64,000 nucleotides of DNA, taken from Bryopsis sp. KO-2023 (Eukaryota > Chlorophyta > Ulvophyceae > Bryopsidales > Bryopsidaceae). The DNA lies in contig BSYQ01000004.1 of the NCBI GenBank assembly GCA_030272585.1, positions 1,550,001-1,614,000 on the forward strand, read 5' to 3'. Below, one piece after another: positions 53,997 to 64,000 of the stretch. The notes below the pieces were generated by a model. The model was not told the DNA's origin, ran no database searches, and worked only from the letters and a program-made list of their open reading frames with translations. The position numbers and the translations under genes were made by a program. Each line of letters starts with the position of its first letter. The first letter of the stretch is position 1.

Positions 53997-56900
53997 ATGC
54001 CCAAGCCCGTGGGCTACGCCGCCTTGAAGAGACACCTGCAAACTGAAGACCCCTGCTGCCCAGCATGTGGACAGCGAATCGGCAGCATCACTTCCTGGAA
54101 GAGACATAAGCGCGACGGTGGAACTTGCCCGAACGAGGATCGGCTTGAAAGGGAGCTGCTCGAGATGGCTGCAGGTAAGTCATAACCTGGGAAATATGTT
54201 TTTTTCGCATCCTTTCCACACCTGACGCGCGTGCGGTGCCCCGACAGCGCTTGACGGCGGCACAGACCCGGCACAGACCCCGGTGAACCTCGCACAGAAT
54301 ACGATGGACCCCGCAGGAGTATCCGTGGTGCCCGTACAGAACACGGTGGACCCCGCAGGACCATCCGTAGTGCACGCACAGAATACGGTGGACCCCGCAG
54401 GACCATCCGTGGCGCACGCACAGGATGGGGATGCGGCTCTTTCCGAAGACGGCTTTGCTGATGACATTCCTGATGAATTTGTTGATGAACATGTTGAGGA
54501 GGTGGATGAAGAGGAGGTGGATGAAGAGGAGGTGGATGAAGAGGAGGAGGAGGAAGAGGAGGAGGAGGAGGAGGGAGAGGAAGAGGAAGAGGAAGAGGAA
54601 GAGGAGGAGGAGGAGGAGGAGGAGGGAGAGGAGGATGAGGGAGAGGAAGGGGATCAGGGAGACGAGGAGGAGGAGTTTGACGTACAGGGAAACGCCACCC
54701 TCAGGCAGCCCCTGTACGCCACATGCAGCATGTCCCTTGTCCAGGTACGTGTGCGGCGCATTGTGACTTCTGTGCGGGGTTTTTTGACAACCCCGCACAG
54801 AGGAACTGGGACCCCTTCACAGGCAACCAGAAACCCCGCACAGAAGTCGTTTTACCTTAATCCCATCTCATTGCTCTTCTAACCCTTCTAACCTTCTGTT
54901 TCAGGTGATGATAGTCCTTTGGCATCTGAAAGTCCACTCGGGAATGACACGGGAGACATTCGAGATCCTTCTGAGGTTGATGGCCGCGGTACTTCCGAAG
55001 CCCAACTCCTTACCGACGACATTCGCATCGTTCAAGGGGATGATGAAGGTGCGCCACCTGAAGAAACAAACCTACCTGATGTGTCAGAAGGGTTGCCGAG
55101 CCTACAAGGAGAACAGGTAAGAAAAATCTCTGTGCGGTGTGAACGTACCTCTGTGCGTGGTTGTGTTATCGTTGTGCCGGGTGAGGTTGTCGGATGTGTT
55201 TGTGGGCCAGGGGGCTTCTGTGCGGGGTCAAAGAAGCCCTGTGCGGGGTAGAATGGCTGTTGTGCCGGGTCAGGCTGTAGCAGGAAAACAATAGAGAAAA
55301 AAAAGAAAAAAAAGTAAACCCACAAAATTCAGAATATAGCGGGACTCGAACCCACCACCAGCAAAGCTACAGTCATACGTTCTAACAACGCAAACCAAGC
55401 GAACACGATATCCTTAAATCTAAACGCTTCCTATCACCCCCTTTAGCGTTATAACGCCTGATTGGGGGTTAACTCACAAACACTTACCCCCCCCACACAC
55501 ACCAATTGTGCTCTAAGGGAATCGAACCCTCGACCACACCGCCTAAGGTTATTCACCTTATCGATGGAGCACCCTAAGCCACGATACTTCATCGATGTTA
55601 AGTTATTTTGTAACACTCTTTTAATCTTATTTTTATAGAATTGCAAAAAAATTAAGGTATATTATTGCAACAGCAAAGATTCCGTCGTGGTCCGCTTGGA
55701 TTTGTGCTCAGTGTAGTATGACTTGACATCGTGTGGGACGGTGTTCGAACCCTACTCGGTGCCCTTGGGTTTAGGTTTTGTATTCGTACAAGAGAACCCG
55801 TTTTAACCCGTTTCAACCCGTTTTCGGTTTTATTACGGTCTAGTAGACCATAGCCACAGAAGCCCCTAAATCATCGTGGTGCGGTGGCCTAGAGTATTAG
55901 AGCGCATGGTTATAGTCTTAAAGGTTATAGGTTCGAGTCTCAATAGGTTCTTATAAGTTTGGGGGTAGAATTGTGTGCCGTTGCAACGGTTTTCCGTGAT
56001 CTAATCGGGGATCGGAACAGTCGGTCTTCGGTGTCGGATCCCTAGTATGGAAAGAGTTGCCATATTGAATTCTTTGTTGTTCTTAATCGATGTTACTCTT
56101 CAGGACCACCGCCACTCCCCAGAGCGTTTGCGAGTGTGGCCTTCCTTTGTTCCATCTCTCCGGGACCGTCCTCACGCCGGTGAGAAGGATCTTCTACTTC
56201 GGCGTGAAGTCCGTCCTTCGCATCATGCATGGTAGCTATGCATTTTGCGAGGCGAGGATTCACGCCGCGATGAGATCCTTCTCGGTGAAGTCCACCCCTG
56301 TCATGCAGATATTGGGAGATTTGCTTCCCGACGGGGTGGATCTTCAGGATATCACCACCGGCCTCTATGAGGTCGGTGGTGACTATTTCGGCCTGGGGAC
56401 AGGGAGGCGCCGCAATTACTCGATCGGCGCCTTCTTTATCAGATGTGGTGAGCTGATATATATATATATATATATTGGTTGTTTCTCGTTCCTATTCAGG
56501 TATTTGATGTAAAAAAACACTGGTGTACTGAAAGTTTTAACGTGTGTTCGAATTTTTTCAGACGACCTCCATGACTCCGTCCGGATGCAGGTGGAGAACC
56601 ACTACCCCATTGCCCTCATCCCCGGTCCAAAGGAGCCCGAGAGCTTACAGGGAGTCCTGCGGTTGATTGTGCTGGACTTCCTGAAGCTCATACCTGGTGG
56701 GCCGGGGATGAGGTTGAGGGGATGGTCGCCCCCCGCCACCGGATCCGTTGGACCCTTGACGCGTTCTGACAGTGTGGACCACTGGGCGTTGCTGTTCAGT
56801 GTGACCGGTGATACTCCTTGGCTTGCGAAAGTCGAGTTAGCACGCGGTCACACTGGACGCAACGCCTGTCCCGACTGTCATGGGACTACGAACGTCGTCA

Positions 56901-59484
56901 CCACTCGCTCCGGGGTCACTAGTCACAGGTGTGAAGCTACGTGATGTTGATCCAGTTGCCTTGGTGAACCTGATACACAATTACGTGGAAACTTACGTGT
57001 TCGTCATTTATGTAGGTACATGGGGTATCTTGCGCCAACCAGGCGTTCCGAGGAGGACATGAGCGAGCTTCTGACACTCCGGCCGGGGCAGGTGTGTCCT
57101 TGTTGTCCTTGTTTTTATTATTGTTTTTGCGACTTCTTCGTTATTCTCTCTTCTTTGCATAAAGTGATCTCATGTGTTTTTTTAAGTCAGGAATTTCTCG
57201 GTAATTTGATCCTATTTGGTGTTTTTATAGGACCCCAACTGGACGCCCATCGATCGTGACACGCACAGGACACGTGAGGAGTATCTGCACTTTGCAGCGC
57301 TCGCGGACACGTCTGCCTTGGACCCCGTCGCTGCGCATGTCCGCGGACGATCGGTTCTCCACGACCTTCCGTACTTCGCACCAGAAGTACTGAAGGTCGT
57401 GGGGGCCTCTCATTTGATGCTCTTTGGCCTCGTCAAAGACTTCTTATACGAGGTATGTGTGTTTCTCTTGCTTGTGTTTGATATATATTATGAATGCAAA
57501 AGTCTATTAATTGTGTTGTTGAAACCACAGTTTTTATAGAGTAAAGTTGTTCCCCACTCACTTCCTAAATACACAAACTCAAACTCGACTAACATCCCTC
57601 AGCCAAGCGGCGCTTTGACTTGCGCGATCCACATGTGTGACTAAACCGCCCCATCCGATCCCAATGGGTTTTACAGTGTGTTGATCGATAGTAACATATG
57701 TGTGATTGCCAAGATCCGGAGCCGTCTCCTTGGAGCTTCGCGGCGTGCAGACCTCGCCTAGTACCGGAGGGCACTTGCCGGCGTCCGACTCCCAACAGAC
57801 TTTGGGGGTCTGTTGATCGACATCTGTGCTGACAGGAAACAGCACACGATGTACGATTACGCGTTGCTGGTTCGGTGAGTTAATTCTTCAATAAGAAAGC
57901 AAAATGTGTCTGAAACGAAACAGGAATACCAAAGGTCTCACTTTCATGTACGCTGTACGTGTAGGAGTTATGGGGCTTTCGTGTTCCATTCCTACCTGCA
58001 TAGAGACGAGTTCGTGGCGTGGGACCAGCTCTGCACTGCCGCCACCCACTATACCTCCCACCGAGCCATGGCTGGAGCTACCATGGATGACTGCATCGAG
58101 AGAGGCCGTGTGATTCGGGACACGATGTACCAGTATGCTCGGTGAGCGACGTTGTGCGTGTGAAAACATTGGCGATTTCGTTTACTGTCATGAGGTTTTC
58201 CTTGTTCTTTCGGTTGCGACAATACAAAGGCGACGATTATTCAGTGAACAATATTCACGTCTTAATTTTCACGTTTACAGGAACGTCCAAACCCTTTTTG
58301 GGGCGGGGATGTGTACCTTTAACCTGCACAAAATCATTTGTGTGGGTTATCGGCAAGAGAGCGTACGTGGGGCGATTTCACGTTCGGGGGAGTCGTGGGT
58401 CGAGCGAGCGGTTGGACACATCAAGCGTGTTTCCGCGGGACGTGTCAAGAGATGTGCGGGAGAAATGATTGCAAACGATGTTCTCTCCGACATGTGAGAA
58501 CTACAGCCAAGTCTCCAACACTTTCGTAGGCTCAAACTAAGAGAACCCAAGAAAAGCAGATAAACATGTTTGTACTATTCCTTTCTTTATGTTTTCAAAG
58601 TGTTGAACGATTCAATTTGTGGTTTTAAAGGGCGTTGAGGGCAAACGCAAACATGCTTTCGCAAGACGAGCAAAGTGTGGTGGACGCTATCATTACTCCC
58701 CCGCCGAGGGAGCCGTTGGACACCATCACCACCCTGGAGTACACGTTTTCCTTCCTCCCTCGACCTGTATCGGCATCGGCCATTCGGACATTCGTGGACG
58801 CCATTCGGGAGGCGATTAGGACGTACGTGATTCCGCAAAAGCTTGTTGAGTTATAATTGATTGATTCCAAACGGGACGATGCACTAAGCTACCGTTGATG
58901 TGTTCGTAGGTGGGGCTTCTCTCTTCCGGGGTGGACAGTGGGCGACCTGCTGCCATACGCCATCCACCGGACTTTCCGGGTCACTCGAGACACGATCCAG
59001 GGACGCGAGGAGTTTTTTGCGACTGGGTGGTCCTCCACGGAGCGAGGTATTAACCTTAAACTGTGTTGCACACTCAAATTTTGGTGAAGGGAATCTCCCC
59101 AAGAGTGGTATATTACCGGTTATAAGCTATTGTTTTAAAATGTTGTGTTTTGCAGGTGACGACTCGACGTGTCTTTACGTCGAGTACGAGGACGACGAGG
59201 GCAGGAAGACGATGTACGGGGGACACGTCCGTGCCTTGTACACTGTCCGGGATGCTGGGTTCAGACGGTGTCCCCCTCGGGTCGTTGCGATGGTGGACCT
59301 GTACCAGCTCGTCTACGTGGATGCTCGATTCAGGCAGGGTCGTCCGGTCAGGCTCACGAACTTGTTCAAGACGAGGGGGAGAAAGCTTGAGGGTTATCCG
59401 GTGCTCTTGGAGGACGCCTTGTCGAAGCTGATGTGTTTGAGGGAGGGCCAGTCGAGATATTATTGTTTTTACACAGGGGTTTGA
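53997..59484 (+). CDS. Tnp2-like CACTA transposase, damaged
   Basis: Exons 53997-54174, 54248-54744, 54905-55116, 56104-56447, 56562-56928, 57016-57091, 57231-57452, an unclear exon about 57,600-57,877, then 57965-58141, 58281-58493, 58631-58822, 58910-59046 and 59156-59484. The N-terminus has CCPACGQRIG plus HKRDGGTCP, a zinc-finger-like C2HC. A tandem-repeat region and a long Asp/Glu run follow. The core has TYLMCQKGCRAYKE and CECGLPLF, then D-x-P...GHTGRNACPDC, GASHLMLFGLVKDFL, and E-S-W-V-E-R-x-V-G-H-I-K-R near the end, consistent with the Transposase_21 (Tnp2) order. The C-terminal YVEYEDDEGRKTMYGGHVRA resembles the domain often found after it. In the exon near 57.75 kb the best frame contains a stop and needs a frame change upstream, so this copy is probably inactive. 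Intron 3 holds a foldback insertion. Confidence 0.75.
54290..54420 (+). repeat. In-frame tandem repeat related to the intron motif
   Basis: Units near 48 bases give NTMDPAGVSVVPVQ, NTVDPAGPSVVHAQ and NTVDPAGPSVAHAQ. They contain GACCCCGCAGGA and CGCACAGAAT, close to the intronic CCCCGCACAGA motif, so the element's motif appears to have spread into coding sequence. Confidence 0.75.
54495..54680 (+). repeat. GAG/GAA purine run coding poly-Asp/Glu
   Basis: A long purine-rich tract in exon 2 of the transposase encodes mostly glutamate with some aspartate. The leucine-rich frame on the other strand is only its complement. Confidence 0.9.
55320..56049. mobile_element. Second hAT-like foldback element with several tRNA-like modules
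   Basis: The right end, GGTGTCGGATCCCTAGTATG (to 56,049), is the inverted form of the left end of the element at 50,565. The left end is not clear and 55,320 is an estimate. Inside are tRNA-like units: minus strand with B box GGGTTCGAGTCCCGC (about 55,350), minus strand GGGTTCGATTCCC with A box TGGCTTAGGGTGCTC (about 55,500-55,585), plus strand GGTGTTCGAACCC (about 55,740) and plus strand TGGCCTAGAGTATTAGAGCG with GGTTCGAGTCTC (about 55,880-55,945). It sits in intron 3 of the transposase gene. Confidence 0.65.
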
Positions 59485-60037
59485 TGTTGGGTGTTTCGTT
59501 CTTTCTTTATTTTCATTTTTGTCCTTTTTTGTGTTATAATCCGACGGCCGTAACATTTTGTCTGTGTTCTTCAACATAACGGTATATTGCGAGTTCTTTT
59601 GTATTAATGGTCACGAAGCTACACTTGAAGCCCAACACTCGGATAAACTTAGAATCGGACTCAAGTGACCTGAGTTTAAACCCCACTCCTCCCACTTAAC
59701 GACCCACAGTACCCATGGAAAAATCCCAACTCCATGCAGACGTCAAATCCGGTCGTCACATCATCCGACGTCGTCAGACATGCGCAATACGACACGTGAC
59801 TAAGGTTTTCAAACTTTTTCTGTTCGCCGTAATCGGGTAAGCGAAGGCTTCTGGAAGAACGCTCGCGTTCGACCGTGTTAACGAGCGTACTGCCCGGCGT
59901 GCAGCGACACGTTGGCGTCGGCGGGAAGGGAACTTCTTGTGTTCGCTATAATCGGGTAAGCGTTCGCTTCTGGAAGAATCGCCTTCGACCATCTTGACGA
60001 GCGTACGAGCGGTCGGCGGGAAGGTACACAGTTCGAG
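59485..60037. other. 3' flank of the transposase and a 120-base tandem duplication
   Basis: ATAATCGGGTAAGCG occurs at about 59,829 and 59,949; each begins a unit containing GCTTCTGGAAGAA, CGAGCGTAC and GTCGGCGGGAAGG. This probably is the promoter of the next gene. No CACTA right end is visible. Confidence 0.55.
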
Positions 60038-60436
60038 ATGCCCTCGTCTGAAAGTGCACTTCGTGTGACATGTGGTTTTATGGTGCTTCCAGGGGAGGTC
60101 ACAGTCGGAAGGGAATCACTCCTCGAGTTTTATGGTGAGTAAAAGAGTTCAGAACCTGTGGCAGTGGAAAAGGCCCCACTGGTGCTGTTAAAGGAGAATG
60201 TGGAGACTTATGAAATTTGGAACTGGTTCCCCCAGATTGATCACCTTCAAACCCCCTTGTTCATAGCATCAGCGAGCAGCAAACGTTCTTGTCCGTGGAC
60301 GACGAAACTGGGGAAGACGTTTTTCTGAGGGAAATACGAAAATACAAGGGGGAAGGGGTGGCATCGGAGAGTGCACGGAGACTGGCGAACGAGGTCAACA
60401 CACTACGGACGCTGCAGGGATGTCCACAGGCTGTAA
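60038..60436 (+). CDS. Possible protein-kinase-like gene fragment, 5' exons
   Basis: Exon 60,038-60,134 starts MPSSESALRVTCGFMVLPGE and ends at TATG|gtgagt. A second open segment, about 60,264-60,436, reads SVDDETGEDVFLREIRKYKG, then SARRLANEVNTLRTLQGCPQA|gtaagt. The E-V-x-x-L-x-x-L-x-G-C-P pattern is like helix C and strand 4 of protein kinases, but the strand-3 lysine would be an arginine and no Gly-rich loop is visible. The phases of the two exons do not join directly, so an exon between them is missed or the gene is decayed. Downstream coding is not traceable before the retroelement. Confidence 0.3.
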
Positions 60437-61349
60437 GTCACTCGAAATAAGAAATATATATAAATAGACCTGGTCAGCTTTGCCTCCATGTGTCTATGTT
60501 GCAACAGTTGAACTTGAAGGTTCAGTCTGTTCTGTTTTTTGCATTACAGACACCCAAAAACAAAGAGAGGAGAGAGAAGTCCACCCCTTGAGGTTCCACC
60601 CCCCCCCCCTTAAACTGATGCCGATGCGACGATGATCTCCGAAATGTACGAAGACTCTGTTTTGAATATCCAGATTTACTAACCTCTCGAAAAAAATAAC
60701 AAAAAAGCCTAGGATAGCTGGGAGAAGCCCAAATTCTCGTCCCCAAAAAGTTAATTTCCCTCCCCAACCCCCCCCCCTTCCCCTTAAAGAAGGGCATAGG
60801 AATATCCATTCTTTGTGTATCATGAATTTCTGGCAATTGTTCTCGCAGGCTTGGCAAGGAGGACAACAAAGATTTTTCCAGTGCAAAACACCAAATCTGT
60901 ATAATCTGTGGAGGCACGATATTCAGGAGGAAGTCAGGTGTGGGAGATTGAATGAGCAACATCTCTGCCATGGGGCCGACATGGACAGTCCCCAGTGTGT
61001 TGAAATACGTGGACAGTGTGTTAACAAACATAAAAAAATGCCCTGCTGTGTTACATGGAATTATGCTGTGGGTGCATCAGCAAATTACATTTCATGTAGC
61101 AGGAACCTTTTTTTGCAGTAGTGGAAATAGGCAAAAAAAAGGGGAAAATGATGAGGTGGCTTTTAGTTGTCTTTAAATGATTGATTTATTCCAACCGTTG
61201 GACGCAAAAAATGTACATAATTTGCATGATACAGTACACACCAAATCCTAGTTCTTGTTGATTGGGCAGGCCTTTGGGTTGGTAGGGGGTTTGACAGCTG
61301 GTTTTGTTTGCAGGCAGTCAGGGATTCGATGGCTGGGCTAATCAGCTCA
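60437..61349. other. Intergenic or decayed gene DNA before the retroelement
   Basis: A splice acceptor-like tctcgcag at 60,841-60,848 precedes an open stretch (FFQCKTPNLYNLWRHDIQEE) that may be the next exon of the kinase-like fragment. The minus strand is also open here and equally unconvincing. Runs of C occur near 60,600 and 60,770. Confidence 0.3.
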
Positions 61350-61719
61350 TGTGATACGAACGTTCCGTCGTATGACACGTGGTTCGGCCCACTCACCCAA
61401 CACGTGGTTCGGCCTGACAGTAGTCGGACCGAACCAGCTCACCATCATCATAGCCACACATTAAGGGAGAGGGCCAGGCCGCCTCTGAGGTGGCAACCCT
61501 CAGTTCGGCCTGGAGCCTCACATTCAGCTTAGGGGCCATTAGAACACTGAGTTGGATGAAAGGGTTGGACAGGCTGTCGGCCCGGCCGAATACTTATTCG
61601 GCCCGGACCACAGCCTCATTGTAACTTGGACTATTGTAAAGTTCCTTGTTTTGAAGTGTATTCCGTGCTCTAGACGTAAGTCCACTCGACTAGTCTATTT
61701 TGTTCCAACGTTTGTATCA
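61350..61719 (+). repeat. 5' long terminal repeat of a Ty3/gypsy-type element
   Basis: Starts TGTGATACG and ends TTTGTATCA (TG...CA), about 370 bases. A primer-binding-site-like TGGTTTCGGAGC follows three bases later, close to the initiator-Met tRNA complement used by many Ty3 elements. It is rich in TTCGGCC units. The 3' LTR is outside the window, so the boundaries rest on the TG/CA ends and the primer site. Confidence 0.6.
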
Positions 61720-64000
61720 ACTGGTTTCGGAGCCGAAGCCGGAACCAAGACCCATACCACCCGTATGTCGAACAGCCACCCTACCTCGCCCCAGTCCTCC
61801 GCCGGCACACACGAACACCCGACTTCCCGTTATCTCACGGTGCCAGAGGAGCTAGTCGCACCACATTGGAGAAGGTTTTATATCGACCAATTGGCCTTTT
61901 GCTACGGCGGCCCAAGCGTTATCGAGGGCGTACCTCCCGGACTTGAGGGACCACCTATTCGAAGGCCGAGCCCCGTACCAACACCTACCGGGCCGAACGA
62001 CAACGACGACACAGAAAGTGTCGGAAGCTGTGACTCCTGCTTCACAGAGGAGGAAAGAAACGACCCGGAGTTTCTGCGTTTCTACGCTGAAGTCCAGGAG
62101 CACCTACGCAACCGGCGGGCAAACTCGGCCGAGGAACCTCTTCGCAATCGGGACCCACGGCTCGCACACGGAGTCCAACCATGGACCTCATACCGTACGA
62201 GCCAGCCGAAGCCATCGCCTATCCCGACGGAGTGGAGGAGATGAGCGCTGGGGACAGTATGAGCCTGGGGACCGAAGAAGATCCCCCTCCGGTGCAAGGC
62301 GTATTTGTGCAAAACAACATCCAGCACAACGTGCAGAACGTGCACCACGTGGAGGTGAACCAGGACGAAACATCTATCACTGTAGCCCAGCTGGCGGCCA
62401 ACACCGAAGAATGGGCGGGACGTACTCAGGCCGAGCTGTACCAAGCACTCAACGAAGTGCGAGGAGAACTCCATCATACCCGCGAAGAAGCCGAAGCTCG
62501 ACAATGGCAAGTGGCCAACGAGCAGGCCGAAGCCATGAACACGGCCCTCGAGAACCAGAGAGCCGAACTGGAGGACCATCACTGGGAGGACCGCGTTCGG
62601 CTGGAAGAGGAGTTCATCCGACGGCTCGAGCACCTCAAAGCCGAGAACGGACATCTCGTGGCCGAAATGGAGGAACGGATGCACCTGGCCCAAGAACGTG
62701 CGGCCGCCAAGGCAGCTCAAGATTTCCAAGACCTTGGAGCCCGGACCGAAAGGCTCACGTTGCAAGTGGCAGACCAGCGGGCCGCTGTCGAGACGCTCGG
62801 GGTCGAAACAAAGTGTCTACGGGAAGACTACCCATCCGTGGACGAGCTCGTGAAGTTATGGTCCAAGCAAGTTCCAGCGCAGCCCCAAGTCATTCCTGTG
62901 TACATGGCCGGAGCCGGAACCCAAACTGTGACCCAAACTACACAAGCGCCACCCGGACCACCCCCGTCTTCCAGTTTTCAAGACGTGCCCCTTGTTTCTC
63001 CTATCGTCAGCAACGCACCCGCGGTACCGATTCTCGTGCCACCCAGTGGAGTACCCAGCCAACGGCGAGCCGGACCACCACCAGGACCTGTCATTCGAGA
63101 GCCCGGTTCTGCACCAACGGGCGGGCCGAGGCCGAGCCGAAGAGACCCAGCGACCGCCGTAAGGCCACCCAGCGGCCAGAACCAAGCCACCAATCCTACA
63201 CCGCCATCCGGCCAAGGACCTCCTATGGCACCACGTCACGAACCACCCCCTGGACCCAGTCAACCACAGGGAGTTGGAGCTGTCGGATTCAATTCGGGAA
63301 CGGACCCGTTTGCGGGCCTGGGTTCCTATGCCTCAGTTGGACAGCAAGACCCCAACTCCGGATTCCGAGACGCTCCAAGAAGACGGCGGCCAGGAGGAGG
63401 AGGCGGGGACGATGGTGATGGAGGTGGCGGGCCGAATGGACCAGGAGGATCTGGTGGGCCGAATGGACCTGGTGGGCCGAATGGACCGGGAGGAGGACCA
63501 AATGGACCTGGCGGCGGGCCGAACGGACCTGGAGGTCCCGGAGGACCTGGCGGACCGGGAGGACCATTTGGACCACAATTACCCGGAGGGCCACCAGCAG
63601 CCGGAGGCAATGGATTGAGACAAGTTAAGATACCAATGCCACGAGCTTTCAACGGCACCGCGAATGTCACGGACTGGCTGATGCGCATGGGCCGATGGTT
63701 TCGTGCCCAGGCCATTCCAGAAGAGCTATGGCTTCAGGTCATCTGTGCCAACACGGAGGGCCCTGCAGCCGAATGGATGAATTTGACCGAGCTCAAAGTA
63801 ATGGAGGGCCGAAGACAGCCATTTGCCGACTGGCGCTCGTGGGCCGAGGAGGCTCGAAAACTGTTCCAACCGACGACAACCTCTGAACACGCCCGAGTCG
63901 AGTTACGAACCCTGAGGCAGACGACCTCAGTGAAGGACTACATCAAGCGCTATAACAGCGTTTGCTTCAGAATCCCGGATATGAGTGAAGCGGAGGCATA
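61350..64000 (+). mobile_element. Ty3/gypsy LTR retrotransposon, 5' part; runs off the window
   Basis: After the LTR and primer site come a short leader frame from about 61,762 and a long gag frame from about 62,182 that stays open to the window edge. Gag parts in order: an acidic start, a long coiled coil rich in Glu/Ala/Arg (about 62,330-62,850), a Pro/Gly-rich spacer with PNGPGG units (about 62,940-63,600), then a retrotransposon capsid-like domain (IPMPRAFNGTANVTDWLMRM). The visible part looks largely whole and fairly young; protease, polymerase and the 3' LTR are not in the window, so overall state and age cannot be judged. Confidence 0.8.

Larger units (their letters stand above)
48907..59484. 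mobile_element. Large two-gene CACTA (EnSpm) transposon; right end not found
   Basis: The left end CACTATGGGAAAACCCGC is followed at once by CTGTGCGGGG, the motif that fills the element. Two genes diverge from about 53.9 kb: an unknown gene on minus and a Tnp2-like transposase on plus, the layout of autonomous CACTA elements. The motif TGTGCGGGG / CCCCGCACA occurs dozens of times by eye between 48.9 and 55.26 kb, in the left subterminal zone and in nearly every intron, and not after 55.3 kb. No matching ATAGTG end follows the transposase gene before the retroelement at 61.35 kb, so the right end is deleted, replaced or outside the window; the end given here is the transposase stop. Two hAT-like foldback elements have inserted into it. 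Confidence 0.8.

Noticed and set aside
54088-54798. Minus-strand leucine-rich frame that looks like a membrane protein
   Set aside because: It is the complement of the GAG/GAA run that codes Asp/Glu in the transposase; the sense frame has splice support and domain matches.
61114-61125. TAGTGG at 61,117 as the missing right end of the large CACTA element
   Set aside because: It lacks the inverted form of the left end (CCCATAGTG) and has no TGTGCGGGG motif nearby.
62082-62765. Minus-strand frame opposite the gag region
   Set aside because: No domain, and the plus-strand frame has a coiled coil and capsid-like domain in the expected order after an LTR and primer site.

Overview
This is nuclear DNA of an intron-rich eukaryote. 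Most genes are split by short GT-AG introns, intergenic DNA is A/T-rich, and the right third is dense in transposons. I cannot place the species. S1-family serine proteases, a serpin, a glutathione S-transferase pair and a BRI3-like membrane protein would suit an aquatic invertebrate or a protist/alga. The Tnp2-type CACTA transposase and the Ty3-type retroelement fit an alga or plant-like lineage equally well.

Left part (1-15.3 kb): the first exon of a secreted protein (- strand, cut by the edge), a complete five-exon serpin (-), a two-exon BRI3-like membrane protein (+), two tandem seven-exon GST genes (-), and the 3' end of a coiled-coil gene (-).

Centre (15.3-48.5 kb): a cluster of related genes in which a secreted S1 serine protease is fused to C-terminal ankyrin repeats and a cysteine-containing tail. 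Three are on the + strand (19.6-23.4, 31.7-35.7 and 43.2-48.5 kb). A fourth, on the - strand at 31.2-29.6 kb, has lost the exons carrying the catalytic Asp and Ser. Ankyrin-exon relics lie at 15.8 and 37 kb. Exon boundaries and phases are conserved between copies, so I could read the complete structures: about 592, 518 and 653 residues. Between the first and second copies lies a gene (-) for a protein with six or seven copies of a repeat I do not recognise, apparently continuing into a divergent pyruvate-kinase N-terminal fragment. A serpin and a protease family in the same 50 kb may be an inhibitor/protease neighbourhood, but that is inference.

Mobile elements: a 2.8-kb CACTA element (15,908-18,719, ATA target duplication) splits an ankyrin relic. 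A 4.9-kb element with long inverted arms (38,267-43,187, 5-bp duplication) sits in the promoter of the third protease-ankyrin gene; the uninterrupted promoter of the second copy proves the insertion. Inside it are a Mutator-like element, satellite-like repeats, a small two-exon gene and a LINE scrap. From 48,907 onward a large two-gene CACTA element carries a divergent pair: an unknown gene on - and a Tnp2-like transposase on +. Its introns are filled with a TGTGCGGGG motif, and it is itself hit by two hAT-like foldback elements containing tRNA-like modules. A possible kinase-like gene fragment follows. A Ty3/gypsy-type LTR element starts at about 61,350 and runs off the window.
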